NCBI RefSeq assembly: GCF_004348995.1
Contig: NZ_SMKQ01000001.1
Span: forward strand, 62,001 to 126,000
Length of the DNA: 64,000 nt
Direction of reading: 5' to 3'
DNA from: Nonomuraea terrae
GTDB taxonomy: Bacteria > Actinomycetota > Actinomycetes > Streptosporangiales > Streptosporangiaceae
The position numbers and the translations under genes are program-made. The notes under the pieces are model-generated. The model saw only the letters and a list, made by a program, of their open reading frames with translations. It did no database searches and was not told where the DNA came from. Positions 35,293-44,081 of this stretch are shown piece after piece. Position 1 is the first letter of the stretch, and each line of letters starts with the position of its first letter.

Positions 35293-37020
35293 TCATGGCT
35301 GCGGCGCGCCGGCCTGCGCTGAGCAGGGGGTCGCCCGCACGCCTCCGTCCAGCTCCAGGCGGCGGCCGGTGAACGCGGCCCGCAGGCGGCGATCGTGCGT
35401 CACCACCACCAGCGCGCCCTGGTACGAGGCCAGCGCCTCCTCCAGTTGCTCCACGAGCATCGGCGACAGGTGGTTGGTCGGCTCGTCGAGCAGGAGCAGG
35501 TCCACGGGCTCGCTCACCAGTCGGGCCAGCTCGATCCGGCGCCGCTGCCCGTAGGAGAGGTCCTTCAGGCGCAGCCCCAGATCGGACGGCCGGAACAACC
35601 CCAGGGCCAGCAGCGCGTCCGCGTGCTCGTCCAGGGTGCCGGGACGCCGGTGCGCGTAGGCCCGCAGCACGGTCCACTCCTCCCGCGCAACGACGCCGGC
35701 GCGGCCGTTGTGCGGTCCTTCCTGCCCAAGCACCTCAGCGGGACCGTCGTGCAGCCCGGCCTGCCGTGCGTCGGCGGTGTCGAGTTCGTCCTGTCGGAAG
35801 AAGCCGATCCGGCCGGAGCGCCGTACCTCGCCCTCGTCCGGACGCAGCTCTCCGGCGAGCACCCGCATCAGCGTGGTCTTGCCGGCTCCGTTCGGCCCGG
35901 TGACGAGCAGCCGTTCACCGGCGCGGACGGTCAGGTGATCGAGGCGCAGCCGTCCGGCCACCTCCACGCCGTCGAGCGTGGCCACCTCGGCCTCGGCGGC
36001 GGCTCCCGCGGTGGGGAGGGCGGTGGTGAAGCGCAGCGGCTCGGGCGGCGGCGGCGCCGGGTGGTCGGTGAGCCACCGCAGCCGCTGTTGTGACTGCCGG
36101 ATGCGGCTCGCGGCCCCGTGCGTACGGGAACGCGCCCGCCAGGCCCCGGTGCCCATGCCCGCCTTGGCCGTCTTGCGCGGGATGACCGCCAGCCGGCCCG
36201 CGTTGGCCGCCACCAGCGTGGCATGCCGGTCCAGCTCCGCCTTCCACTCCTCATGGGCCCGCGCCTGGGCGGCGCGTTCCGCGGCCTTGCCCGCGAGGTA
36301 TCCGGCGTACCCGTCGCCGTAGCGGCGCACCTGCCCGTCGGCGACCTCCCAGATGGCGTCGGTCACCCGCTCCAGGAACACCCGGTCGTGCGTGATGGCC
36401 ACGACCGTGCCCCGGTGGGCGCGCAGGCGGTGTTCGAGCCAGGTCACGGCCTGGTCGTCGAGGTCGTTGGTCGGCTCGTCGAGCAGCAGCAGCCCGGGGT
36501 CGGACGCCAGCGTGGCGGCCGGCGCGAGCCGGGAGCGTTCGCCTCCGGACAGCGTGCCCAGCGGGCGGTCGCGCACCAGCCCCGGCAGCCCGAGCCCGTG
36601 CAGCGCGATCTCCACCCGGGCGTCGGCCTCGTAGCCGTCCCGCGCTTCGAACTCCGCCACCAGCCCCGCGTACACCTCGTCCATGCCCGGCTCGCCGAGC
36701 AACCGCTCGGCCGCCCGCATCCGGGTTTCCAGCTCGCGAAGGTCGGCCAGTGCCAGGTCGAGGGCGTCGGCCACCGTCGCGTGCGGCGGCAGCGCGAGCG
36801 ACTGCGGCAGATATCCGACGCCGCCGGGCGCGACGACCACGAGCTCGCCGTTGTCCGGCCGCTCCGCGCCCGCCATGAGCCTGAGCAGCGTCGACTTGCC
36901 CGACCCGTTGTCGCCGATCACGCCGATCCGCTCGCCGGGTTTCACGGTGAGTGACACCCGGTCCAGGACGACGCGGGTGCCGTAACGCTTGGTGATCTCG
37001 TTGAGTGCCAATTGCCGCAT
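35293..37020 (-). CDS. ABC-F ATPase (antibiotic-resistance/ribosome-protection type)
   Basis: A 575-residue protein with two ABC ATPase domains and no membrane segments: Walker A GDNGSGKST and GPNGAGKTT; signatures LSGGERSRL and the degenerate LSYGQRRRI; Walker B LLLLDEPTNDLDD and LLLLDEPTNHLSP. The ~85-residue linker is basic (GTGAWRARSRTHGAASRIRQ). ABC-F proteins bind the ribosomal E site and displace drugs or relieve stalls; actinomycete members of this type (TlrC/OleB-like) give macrolide-class resistance, though the drug is not predictable here. ATG 37020 was chosen; the upstream TTG is less likely. A well-formed promoter with flanking dyads precedes it. Confidence 0.9.
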   Translation of the reverse strand: MRQLALNEITKRYGTRVVLDRVSLTVKPGERIGVIGDNGSGKSTLLRLMAGAERPDNGELVVVAPGGVGYLPQSLALPPHATVADALDLALADLRELETRMRAAERLLGEPGMDEVYAGLVAEFEARDGYEADARVEIALHGLGLPGLVRDRPLGTLSGGERSRLAPAATLASDPGLLLLDEPTNDLDDQAVTWLEHRLRAHRGTVVAITHDRVFLERVTDAIWEVADGQVRRYGDGYAGYLAGKAAERAAQARAHEEWKAELDRHATLVAANAGRLAVIPRKTAKAGMGTGAWRARSRTHGAASRIRQSQQRLRWLTDHPAPPPPEPLRFTTALPTAGAAAEAEVATLDGVEVAGRLRLDHLTVRAGERLLVTGPNGAGKTTLMRVLAGELRPDEGEVRRSGRIGFFRQDELDTADARQAGLHDGPAEVLGQEGPHNGRAGVVAREEWTVLRAYAHRRPGTLDEHADALLALGLFRPSDLGLRLKDLSYGQRRRIELARLVSEPVDLLLLDEPTNHLSPMLVEQLEEALASYQGALVVVTHDRRLRAAFTGRRLELDGGVRATPCSAQAGAPQP

Positions 37021-37137
37021 CAAGGGCCCACATCCTTGCCTCGTCAGCTCCTTGCCTCGTCAGCGCGGTGCCTTCCTGCTCAGGTGCTCCCAGGCCCGGC
37101 TCCTCCGTACGGGCCCGCTCCAACTGCTGAATAAAGA

Positions 37138-37212
37138 CGATACGTTTCGTCTCGTTAGAGGATCAGTATGGAGCCGCGCGGCTCGAAATGCAAGACGAGA
37201 CGTTCCGTATCG
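37138..37212 (-). promoter_or_regulatory. ABC-F promoter with flanking operators
   Basis: On the reverse strand TTGCAT (37193-37188) and CATACT (37170-37165) are separated by exactly 17 bp, and that spacer is mostly the perfect palindrome GAGCCGCGCGGCTC. Near-palindromic sites CGATACG-ttt-CGTCTCG (37138-37154) and CGAGACG-ttc-CGTATCG (37196-37212) flank the promoter and are inverted copies of each other. This looks like a two-operator, repressor-controlled promoter. Stretch 37021-37137 is a ~120-nt leader without a clear gene. Confidence 0.65.
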
Positions 37213-37248
37213 CCAGGGGTCACGTGCCGGCGGCGACCGGCAGAGCGG

Positions 37249-37932
37249 TCAGCGCCGGGCGGCTTCGAGCAGTTTGGCGATCTCGGTCGCCGGGGCCGGC
37301 CCCGCCGGCAGCTCGGCGAACCGCGGCGACGCCTCCGCCGCGTACGGGATGCCGTAGACCGGGGTCCCGGGCTCGAAACGCCACCCCTCGGCGAGCGGAC
37401 CCGCGTCCACCGCGTCATAACCCAGCAGATCGAGCAGCTCGGTCGCCCGTGCCTTCGCGCCCGCGTCGTCTCCCGCGATCGGCAGCGCCGTACGGTCCTG
37501 GGCGCCCGCCGGGCGGGGCAGGTCGGCGAGGTGGCGGAAGAAGATGTTGTTGAACGCCTTCACCACGTGGGCGCCCGGCAGGTGCCGCTGGAGCAGCTCG
37601 CTGGTGGTGGTCTCCTTGGCGTCGAGCTCGGGGAAGGCGCCGTCGCGCTGCGGGTAGTAGTTGTTGGTGTCGAGGACCGTCCTGCCCGCGAGCGGCTCCT
37701 GCGGCACGCTCCGGTAGGCCTTGAGCGGGATGGTCACCACCACCCAGTCACCCGCCGCGGCCGCCTCCTGCGGCGTGCCCGCCCTGGCCCGCGGACCGAG
37801 GTCCGTCACGAGCTCGGAGAGGGTCTGCGGCTCCCGGGAGTTGCTGAGCACCACGTCAAGGCCGCTGTTCACCGCGAGGCGGGCCAGCGTGCCGCCGATC
37901 AGGCCGCTGCCGATGAGTCCAAGTGTCGCCAT
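37249..37932 (-). CDS. F420/NADP-oxidoreductase-like dinucleotide-binding protein
   Basis: A 227-residue protein with N-terminal Rossmann motif MATLGLIGSGLIGGTLARLA and the NADPH-phosphate region LSNSREPQTL. It resembles NADPH-dependent F420 reductase-like proteins (coenzyme F420-dependent NADP oxidoreductase fold) and continues VVVTIPLKAYRSVPQEPLAG. Divergent from a MerR gene 390 bp away, which may control it. Whether it uses F420 is not shown by the sequence. Confidence 0.8.
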   Translation of the reverse strand: MATLGLIGSGLIGGTLARLAVNSGLDVVLSNSREPQTLSELVTDLGPRARAGTPQEAAAAGDWVVVTIPLKAYRSVPQEPLAGRTVLDTNNYYPQRDGAFPELDAKETTTSELLQRHLPGAHVVKAFNNIFFRHLADLPRPAGAQDRTALPIAGDDAGAKARATELLDLLGYDAVDAGPLAEGWRFEPGTPVYGIPYAAEASPRFAELPAGPAPATEIAKLLEAARR

Positions 37933-38322
37933 GTAGGGGGCAACCTCGTGACGAGCCGCTTCTGTTCCCTGCTGCGCCGCCACGCGGTGCTGGCCCCGCC
38001 ATCCGACGGCGCGGAGCTGGTGAGCGCCGCGCGCGCTGTCCGGCGTCGGAGTCCCTTACCTCGGTGAAGTGGCGGGCCGGAGGGTGTCGGCGACCGCACG
38101 CGCTGTGCGATCATGTCCCGCGCTCGTGGCCACCGGGAGCCGGTAACGGAGACCGTCCTGGCCACCGGCAACTCCACCCTGACGTCAGGGTAGAGATCTG
38201 GCGGGGCCAGGCGTGCCTGCCCGCACAACCGCAGCCAGCCGAGCAGTGAGGTCGTGCGAATGATGGACGGACCAGAGCTCTCCGCCGTTGACCCTGCCGC
38301 TCCTGGGGGTGACGGAGATCAC

Positions 38323-38724
38323 ATGCACATCGGAGAGGTGGCCGCCCGTACGGAGCTGTCGCTGCGCACCATCCGGCACTACGACGAAGTCGGCCTGGTG
38401 CGGCCGTCGGCGCGCAGCCAGGGCGGTTTCCGCCTGTACACCGAGGCCGACGTGGCCAGGCTGATGGTGATCCGCCGGATGAAGCCGCTCGGCTTCACCC
38501 TCGACGAGATGGGCGAGCTGCTCGCCGTCACCGACCGGCTCGACGACACCGCGACCGCGCTCGGCACGGCGGAGCGCGAGCAGCTGCTGGCCCGCCTGCG
38601 CCGGTTCGAGCAGGCCGCCCGCGAGCGCTGCGAGGCGCTGCGCACACAACTGAGCCGCGCCGAGGAGTTCGCCGCCGACCTCCAACGCCGCGCCGACCAA
38701 GCCGGAGGTCACGCCGTACGCTGA
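38323..38724 (+). CDS. MerR-family regulator
   Basis: A 133-residue MerR protein: MHIGEVAARTELSLRTIRHY begins the winged helix, followed by DEVGLVRPSARSQGGFRLYT and a coiled-coil dimer helix. There is no C-terminal Cys metal site, so it is not a classic metal sensor. ATG 38323 has GGAG upstream; ATG 38260 is a longer alternative. It is divergent from the dinucleotide-binding protein. Stretch 37933-38322 otherwise shows no gene. Confidence 0.87.
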   Translation: MHIGEVAARTELSLRTIRHYDEVGLVRPSARSQGGFRLYTEADVARLMVIRRMKPLGFTLDEMGELLAVTDRLDDTATALGTAEREQLLARLRRFEQAARERCEALRTQLSRAEEFAADLQRRADQAGGHAVR

Positions 38725-38764
38725 CGTCCCTGTCGGGGAGCGGCGGGCGGCTTCCGCAGCCGAT

Positions 38765-38800
38765 GAGGCGCCCGAGCCCGAGTACGGGATCGGGCGCCTC
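38765..38800. terminator. Bidirectional terminator
   Basis: GAGGCGCCCGA (38765-38775) and TCGGGCGCCTC (38790-38800) form a perfect 11-bp stem with a 14-nt loop between the convergent merR gene and the 78-residue gene. Confidence 0.75.
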
Positions 38801-38809
38801 TCCCGGACG

Positions 38810-39046
38810 TCACGCGGCCAGGCGGCGGCGGAGCAGGTCCTTGGCCTGTTCGGCTCCCTTGCGGCTTTCGCCCTGAGCGCGCCGGAAGAACCCGGCCAGC
38901 TCGCTGTCGCCGGTGCGTTCGGCGTCGGCGACGTAGGTGTCCAGTCGCAGCACGTTGCTGAGGCACTGCTCGACGAACCAGATCAGGTTGTAGTCCTTGT
39001 CCCGCGTACCGGTGATGTCACCGGTCTCCTGCCGTGTCGGATCCAT
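38810..39046 (-). CDS. Small conserved actinobacterial protein, function unknown
   Basis: A 78-residue soluble, helical, charged protein (DKDYNLIWFVEQCLSNVLRL, then DTYVADAERTGDSELAGFFR, ending QAKDLLRRRLAA). ATG 39046 has AGGAG upstream. I recognise the general type as a small actinobacterial protein but know no function. It is divergent from the PadR gene, so the palindrome at 39133-39155 could also affect it. Confidence 0.7.
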   Translation of the reverse strand: MDPTRQETGDITGTRDKDYNLIWFVEQCLSNVLRLDTYVADAERTGDSELAGFFRRAQGESRKGAEQAKDLLRRRLAA

Positions 39047-39132
39047 GGGCTTCTCCTCTTTTCTCGGATGGGTTCGTCGCTGATTGCCTCTTTCCTGGCA
39101 GGTGCGCTCTATGCCTGTGCCTCGCTCGGCTT

Positions 39133-39155
39133 GATACCTTGTCACGCAAGGTATC
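39133..39155. promoter_or_regulatory. PadR operator
   Basis: GATACCTTG-TCACG-CAAGGTATC has perfect 9-bp arms, 18 bp before the padR start codon. PadR-family repressors bind such ATAC...GTAT-type dyads, so autoregulation is likely. A half-site GATACCTTGTC occurs at 43308-43318. Confidence 0.75.
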
Positions 39156-39173
39156 GGGTCGTACTGTGGTGTC

Positions 39174-39614
39174 ATGTCCGAGGACATGGAGACGACGCCG
39201 GGATCGGCGACCATCGCCCGGCTGCGTCGCGAGCTCGCCCGCGGCACCACCGAGCTGGCCGTGCTGTCCGTCCTGAGCGTGCGCCGCCGATACGGCTACG
39301 AGCTGCTGAAAGTGTTGCGGGAGACGGGCGAGGGGGTCCTGGAGGTCAAGGAGGGCACGCTCTACCCGCTGCTGCACCGGCTGGAGGATTCCGGCCACAT
39401 CCGCGCTTCCTGGGAGGCCGAGGGCCGCGCCAGGCCGCGCAAGTACTACGTCCTCACGCCAGACGGCCGTGCGTATCTCGGCATGTTGCGCGCCGAGTGG
39501 GGCGGCCTGGTCGACGGGATGCGACAGCTACTCGACACTCTTGGTGAGGTGCAGGAATGGCCGACGAGCGGCAGATCATCGACGACTACACGGAAAGAGT
39601 CGGACGCCACCTGA
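39174..39614 (+). CDS. PadR-family repressor
   Basis: A 146-residue PadR protein: LAVLSVLSVRRRYGYELLKV opens the winged helix and VKEGTLYPLLHRLEDSGHIR is the recognition region. It is the first gene of a three-gene unit. Its last ~19 residues overlap the next gene by 58 bp, an unusually long overlap. PadR genes followed by a HAAS/DUF1700 membrane protein are a known arrangement in envelope-stress modules. Confidence 0.9.
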   Translation: MSEDMETTPGSATIARLRRELARGTTELAVLSVLSVRRRYGYELLKVLRETGEGVLEVKEGTLYPLLHRLEDSGHIRASWEAEGRARPRKYYVLTPDGRAYLGMLRAEWGGLVDGMRQLLDTLGEVQEWPTSGRSSTTTRKESDAT

Positions 39615-40258
39615 CCGGCCCCGCCCGGGAGAGGGCGAAGGCCGAGCTCGGCGAGCACCTGTCCGACGCGGCGGAGGCGGGCGAGTTAGACGAGGCCCTG
39701 AGCCGGCTCGGCAAGCCGGAAGAGGCGGCGGCCACCTTCGCGGAGCTGCGGGAGACACCGCCCGCCCCCGTCGACGTCCGGTTCATCGCGGTGGTGATCG
39801 ACAATCTGCCGCTGGTCGGCGTCACGATCGCGCTCCTCGTCCAGGGGATCGTCAGGACGGTGGAGTTCGGGCAGGGTTTCGGGCTGGCGTTCCCGCCATG
39901 GGTGTACTTCGAGATCGGCGACGGCTGCGTGGCCATCGGGCCCATGATCTGCAACGTGGCCGCCTATGACCACGCGGGGCTGCTCTACAGCCTGGGCGTT
40001 CCGCTCGCCCTGCTCTGGTCGATCGTCGGGCTGGGGCTGCTGGAGGCGCGGAACGGCCTGACTCCCGGCAAACGCCTCATGAAACTCCGCGTCGTGAGCG
40101 AGAACGGGCTGCGCATCCACCCCGTCACCGGTGTCGTACGGCGGCTCAGCCTGCTGCTCGGGCCGCTCGCCTGGGTGGACTGGGCGCCCGTCGTGTGGGG
40201 CGACCGGCGGCGGGTGCTCGACCGCCTGACCGAGACCAAGGTCGTGAGGGCGAAGTGA
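39557..40258 (+). CDS. HAAS-type signalling domain + RDD membrane protein
   Basis: A 233-residue protein. The first ~70 residues (IIDDYTERVGRHLTGPARER, EHLSDAAEAG, LGKPEEAAATF) are a HAAS-like helical domain that typically contacts PadR regulators. The rest is an RDD-type membrane domain with about three hydrophobic segments and the signature NGLTPGKRLMKLRVV. AGGTGCAGGA precedes the start. Its stop overlaps the CPBP gene start (GTGA). Likely a membrane partner that modulates PadR (inference). Confidence 0.82.
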   Translation: MADERQIIDDYTERVGRHLTGPARERAKAELGEHLSDAAEAGELDEALSRLGKPEEAAATFAELRETPPAPVDVRFIAVVIDNLPLVGVTIALLVQGIVRTVEFGQGFGLAFPPWVYFEIGDGCVAIGPMICNVAAYDHAGLLYSLGVPLALLWSIVGLGLLEARNGLTPGKRLMKLRVVSENGLRIHPVTGVVRRLSLLLGPLAWVDWAPVVWGDRRRVLDRLTETKVVRAK

Positions 40259-40896
40259 AGACCGCCGTCCGCGTCCCGCCCCTGATGGCGCTGGCCGCCG
40301 GCGTCGCGCTGTGGTATCTCCCCACGCTGGTGGACTGGCTGCTGGGCGGGGTCGGCTTCGGCCTGATCCTGGCGTTGCGCTGGCTCGCCGCCGCGCTGCT
40401 GCTGGGCTTCGTCCTGGCCGTGGAACGGCGCCCGCTGTCGTCGGTGGGGTTACGCGCTCCTCGCGGGCGCGACGTCCTGATCACTGTCGGGCTGTCCGTC
40501 CTGACGCTGGTGGTCGCCTACTCCCTGTACGGTCTCGTCGCCGGCGCGGGCCCCGACCAGCAGACGCAGTCGGGGCAGATCATCACGAGCCTGTCGGTCG
40601 TCGGCAGCGTCCACCTGATCCTCAACGCGGCCGTCGTCGAGGAGCTCTTCTACCGCGGCTTCCTCATGGAGCGGGTCATCGACCTCACCGGGCGGCCCTG
40701 GGCGGCGGCGCTGGTGTCGTACGCGCTGTTCGTCGGCGGGCACCTGCCCGGCTCGGGCGGGATCACCACGCTGACCGTCGTCGCCGTGGGATCGCTGCTC
40801 TTCGTCGGCCTCTACTGGGCGCGCCGCAACCTGCTGTTGTGCGTCGGCGCGCACGCCGTCATCGACCTCCCCATCCTGGCCGTCGCCCTCACCTGA
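40255..40896 (+). CDS. CPBP-family intramembrane protease
   Basis: A 213-residue protein with about six membrane helices and the CPBP/Abi motif 1 EELFYRGFLME (EExxxR); His-containing segments VGGHLPGSGG and GAHAVIDLP supply the other catalytic or metal positions. These relatives of Rce1 cleave or bind membrane-embedded peptides, often in bacteriocin immunity. The start is the GTG at 40255, overlapping the upstream stop. It ends in an 8-bp overlap with the convergent ABC permease gene. Confidence 0.85.
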   Translation: MKTAVRVPPLMALAAGVALWYLPTLVDWLLGGVGFGLILALRWLAAALLLGFVLAVERRPLSSVGLRAPRGRDVLITVGLSVLTLVVAYSLYGLVAGAGPDQQTQSGQIITSLSVVGSVHLILNAAVVEELFYRGFLMERVIDLTGRPWAAALVSYALFVGGHLPGSGGITTLTVVAVGSLLFVGLYWARRNLLLCVGAHAVIDLPILAVALT

Positions 40897-42439
40897 CGGA
40901 CGCGGCGTCGCGGGAGGCCATCGCGTCGAGCAGGCCGGTGCCGCGCCGCCGGAGCAGGCGCAGCGTGAGGGCGGGGGCCGCGTACAGGACGGCGGCGGCC
41001 GGCAGGAGGGCCGCCCACCACAGAGAGCCGGCGACGGCGGCCAGCGCGACCACGGGGAAGATCGTCATCTGCCCGCCGGTCGGATCGCCGGCCTGCTGGC
41101 CAGGATAGACACGATCGCGGGCGTCGGTGCCCACGGCCGGCATCACGACCGCGAGCAGCGGCGCCGCGGCGCAGCCGACCGCGGTGGCGGCGACGGCGCC
41201 GCAGACGGCCGCGCCTCCCAGGGGGGAGCCGGTCACGGCCCACAACACGGCCGCCAGCACGACGGACGGCGCCCCGAACAGCAACGCCCACGCCGCCATG
41301 CGCCCGCGCACGTCGGCCTTGAGCGCGCCCGGTGTGGTGAGCAGCTGCCACAGGGCGGTGCCGTCGAGGGCGTAGGTGTTGATCGCCACCATCGCGCCGA
41401 ACACGGCCGCCGCCGGGCCGACCAGCGGCAGCGCCCAGCTCCAGTCGGTCAACGCGATGATCGCCGCCATCAGCGGCGGCGTCAGCCACGCGCTGCGCAG
41501 CTCGACGCCCCGCGCCGGGTCACGGAACCAGGTGGCCAGCTCGCGCGCGACGACCGCCGACACCTGCGGCGACACGAACGGCAACGACAACCCCCGCCCT
41601 GGTCCGGCAGGCCGCAGCGGCGTCGCCCGGCGAGGCGGCCGGCGCAGCGCGCGAGCCGTGAGCGCGATCCAGCCCAGCTGCAGCAGGGCGCCCAGGGCGA
41701 GGGCCGCCATCGGCAACACGACGGCGCCGGGTCCGGCGCCGTCGCGGGCGGCGACCACCGCGCCGTAGCCCCAGCCGGTGGGCAGGGCGGCGAGCACGTC
41801 CACCACCGGCTCGGGCAGCCGACCGAGGGAGGGGGTGGCCAGATCGGCCTCGCCCTCGCCGAGCCGCGGCAGCAGCCAGGCCGCGAACGGCACCCACCCG
41901 GCGAACGACACCGCGAGCATGACCGCGGTCTGCACGGCGGCCAGCGTCATCCCGGCCCGGGTCTGTAGCAGCCAGGACGCCAGCGCCGCCACCGTCTTGC
42001 CCGCCCAGACCAGCAGATAGAGCTGGGCCACCACCGCGACGACGGCGATCGCCACCGCGACGGGCCCGCCCGGCGCGGCCAGGACCACCAAGGAGAGCAG
42101 GCACGCCAGCGTGATCAGCGGCCCGACGCCGAGCAGCTCCGTCCACGACAGGGCGCGCGCCAGCCGCCACGGCCGGATGGGGTAGCCGCGCAACCACTCG
42201 CGGGAGATGACCGACGGGTCATGGCGGGGCTGGGCCAGCGGCCCGAACAGCCACATGCCGCCCCACACCGTGAGCGCCAGCGCGATCCAGCTCTCCCCGA
42301 CCACGCCGCGCACAGCCGGTGACGCGCCCGCGACCACGAGGGCGGCCAGGAGGAGCCCGGTGACCAGGCTGAAGGCTCGCTCGTTGTGCGGGCCGTTGCG
42401 GAACAGGCGCAGCTTGAGCGCGAACAGGGCCCGGGTCAT
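40889..42439 (-). CDS. Large ABC-2 type permease
   Basis: A 516-residue membrane protein with ~12 hydrophobic segments and soluble loops (REWLRGYPIRPWRLARALSW; RELATWFRDPARGVELRS). The WFRD-PxR motif is seen in actinobacterial ABC-2 permeases encoded beside a single ATPase. ATG 42439 overlaps the ATPase stop by 4 bp. The transported compound is unknown; the head-to-head convergence with the PadR/CPBP operon may be coincidental. Confidence 0.83.
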   Translation of the reverse strand: MTRALFALKLRLFRNGPHNERAFSLVTGLLLAALVVAGASPAVRGVVGESWIALALTVWGGMWLFGPLAQPRHDPSVISREWLRGYPIRPWRLARALSWTELLGVGPLITLACLLSLVVLAAPGGPVAVAIAVVAVVAQLYLLVWAGKTVAALASWLLQTRAGMTLAAVQTAVMLAVSFAGWVPFAAWLLPRLGEGEADLATPSLGRLPEPVVDVLAALPTGWGYGAVVAARDGAGPGAVVLPMAALALGALLQLGWIALTARALRRPPRRATPLRPAGPGRGLSLPFVSPQVSAVVARELATWFRDPARGVELRSAWLTPPLMAAIIALTDWSWALPLVGPAAAVFGAMVAINTYALDGTALWQLLTTPGALKADVRGRMAAWALLFGAPSVVLAAVLWAVTGSPLGGAAVCGAVAATAVGCAAAPLLAVVMPAVGTDARDRVYPGQQAGDPTGGQMTIFPVVALAAVAGSLWWAALLPAAAVLYAAPALTLRLLRRRGTGLLDAMASRDAASVR

Positions 42440-43191
42440 GCCAGCCACTCCAGCGGACGCACCGGGTCGGCGCCCACCAGCTCCACGAACCGCTCGTTCA
42501 GCGTGGATCCCGCGGTCACCTCGTCGACCGGCCCCTCGACCAGCACCCGCCCACCGGCCACCAGCGCCACCCGGCGGCAGTTGCGCTCGACGAAGTCCAT
42601 GATGTGGCTCGACATGACCACCGTGCCGCCGGCTTCGACGTACTGCTTGAGCACCTGCTCGATGGAGTGGGCCGAGACCGGGTCGATCGCCTCGAACGGC
42701 TCGTCCAGCACCAGCACGCGGGGCCGGTGCAGCATCGCCAGCGCCAGATTGATCTTCTTGCGCATGCCGGTGGAGTACTCCACGATCAGCGTGCGCGGGA
42801 CCGCGTCGAGGCCCAGGATCTCCAGCAGGTCACGGGCGCGTGCCCGCCAGCCGTCGTCCAGTCCGCGCAGGCCGGCGCTGTAGCGCAGGACCTCGGTGGC
42901 GGTCAGCCGCTCGGGCAGCGACAACCCGTCCATCATCACGCCGAGCTGGGCGAGGGCGGTCTCGCGGTCGGTCCGCAGGTCGTGGCCGGCGATCCTGATC
43001 GAGCCCGAGGTCGGCTCCCGCAGCCCGCACACGGCCGTCAGGGTGGTGGTCTTGCCGGCTCCGTTGGGGCCGACGATGCCGTAGAACATCCCCGGCGGGA
43101 TGGTCAGGCTGAGGTCGTCGACGGCGACCACGGAGCCGAAGCGCTGGGTGAGGTCGGTCACCTCGACGGCGGGGGTGGAGAGATCAGGCAC
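42436..43191 (-). CDS. ABC transporter ATPase
   Basis: A 251-residue ATPase: Walker A GPNGAGKTT, signature YSTGMRKKI, Walker B VLVLDEPFEAIDPVS and H-loop His in MSSHIMDF. The SxGMRKK signature and DEPFEAIDP are typical of ABC-2 exporters. The start is GTG 43191. It pairs with the large permease downstream. Confidence 0.9.
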   Translation of the reverse strand: MPDLSTPAVEVTDLTQRFGSVVAVDDLSLTIPPGMFYGIVGPNGAGKTTTLTAVCGLREPTSGSIRIAGHDLRTDRETALAQLGVMMDGLSLPERLTATEVLRYSAGLRGLDDGWRARARDLLEILGLDAVPRTLIVEYSTGMRKKINLALAMLHRPRVLVLDEPFEAIDPVSAHSIEQVLKQYVEAGGTVVMSSHIMDFVERNCRRVALVAGGRVLVEGPVDEVTAGSTLNERFVELVGADPVRPLEWLA

Positions 43192-43362
43192 GGTGGGGGG
43201 TCCTCAGGGAGACATCACGACATTCCGCCCATTTCTATCTGATCGGGCACAGGGGCCGCCTCCTGAGCTGACCGTTCTGCCCACGCGAAGGGCGGGAGAG
43301 GTGCTGGGATACCTTGTCGGCCCCTAACGAGTAGGGCCGTGGAGAGTCGGGGAGCGCTCGCC

Positions 43363-44070
43363 ATGCCGGAGACGCCGGATCGTACGGGATCCATGAACGC
43401 GCAGACCGTGAACCGTCGGGCGGTCCTCCGCACCACCGGGCTCCTCACCGCCGGCCTGCTCTTGGGCGCCGCCCCTGCTGCGGCCGTCACCCGCCGCCCC
43501 ACCCCGGCAGGGGCCTGGGCGGAGCTCAGGCGGGGCAACCGCCGCTGGGCCTCCGGCAAGGTCGTCCACCCGCACCAGGACCGCGCCCGGCGGGACGAGG
43601 TCGCCGAGAAGCAGGAGCCGTACGCGACGGTCGTGTCGTGCATCGACTCGCGCGTGGCACCGGAGCTCGTCTTCGACGCGGGCCTCGGCGACCTGCTCAC
43701 GGTGCGCAGCGCCGCCCAGACCATCGACCCGCTCGTGTCGGGCGCCATCGAGTACGGCCCTGCCCAGCTGGACGTCCCCCTGATCGTGGTGCTGGGCCAC
43801 CAGCGCTGCGGCGCGGTGTCGGCCGCCGCCCACGCCCTGAACAAAGGCCGCGAACTCCCGGGACGTCTCCAGGACATCGTCGAGGCCCTGCGCCCCGCCT
43901 ACGAACACGCCGACGGCGACGTGGAGAAGATGACCAAGCTCAACACCATCGGCGTCGTCACCGAGCTCAAGGCCGACCGGCTGCTCGTCCGCCGGATCAC
44001 CAGGGGCCGACTCGAGATCGTCGGAGCCTACTACTCCCTCGACACCGGCCTCGTCACCCGCCTCGTCTAG
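43363..44070 (+). CDS. Tat-exported beta-carbonic anhydrase
   Basis: A 235-residue beta-class carbonic anhydrase, interconverting CO2 and bicarbonate. The zinc ligands are in VVSCIDSRVAPE (Cys, Asp-Arg dyad) and GHQRCGAV (His, Cys). The N-terminus NRRAVLRTTGLLTAGLLLGA is a twin-arginine signal ending in AxA, so the enzyme is probably outside the membrane, which is less usual for this class. ATG 43363 has GGGGAG upstream; ATG 43393 would still retain the signal. It is divergent from the ABC ATPase. Confidence 0.92.
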   Translation: MPETPDRTGSMNAQTVNRRAVLRTTGLLTAGLLLGAAPAAAVTRRPTPAGAWAELRRGNRRWASGKVVHPHQDRARRDEVAEKQEPYATVVSCIDSRVAPELVFDAGLGDLLTVRSAAQTIDPLVSGAIEYGPAQLDVPLIVVLGHQRCGAVSAAAHALNKGRELPGRLQDIVEALRPAYEHADGDVEKMTKLNTIGVVTELKADRLLVRRITRGRLEIVGAYYSLDTGLVTRLV

Positions 44071-44081
44071 GCCCCAGGCGC

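Noticed and set aside
43308-43318. Second full PadR operator
   Set aside because: Only one half-site (GATACCTTGTC) is present, without the CAAGGTATC partner.
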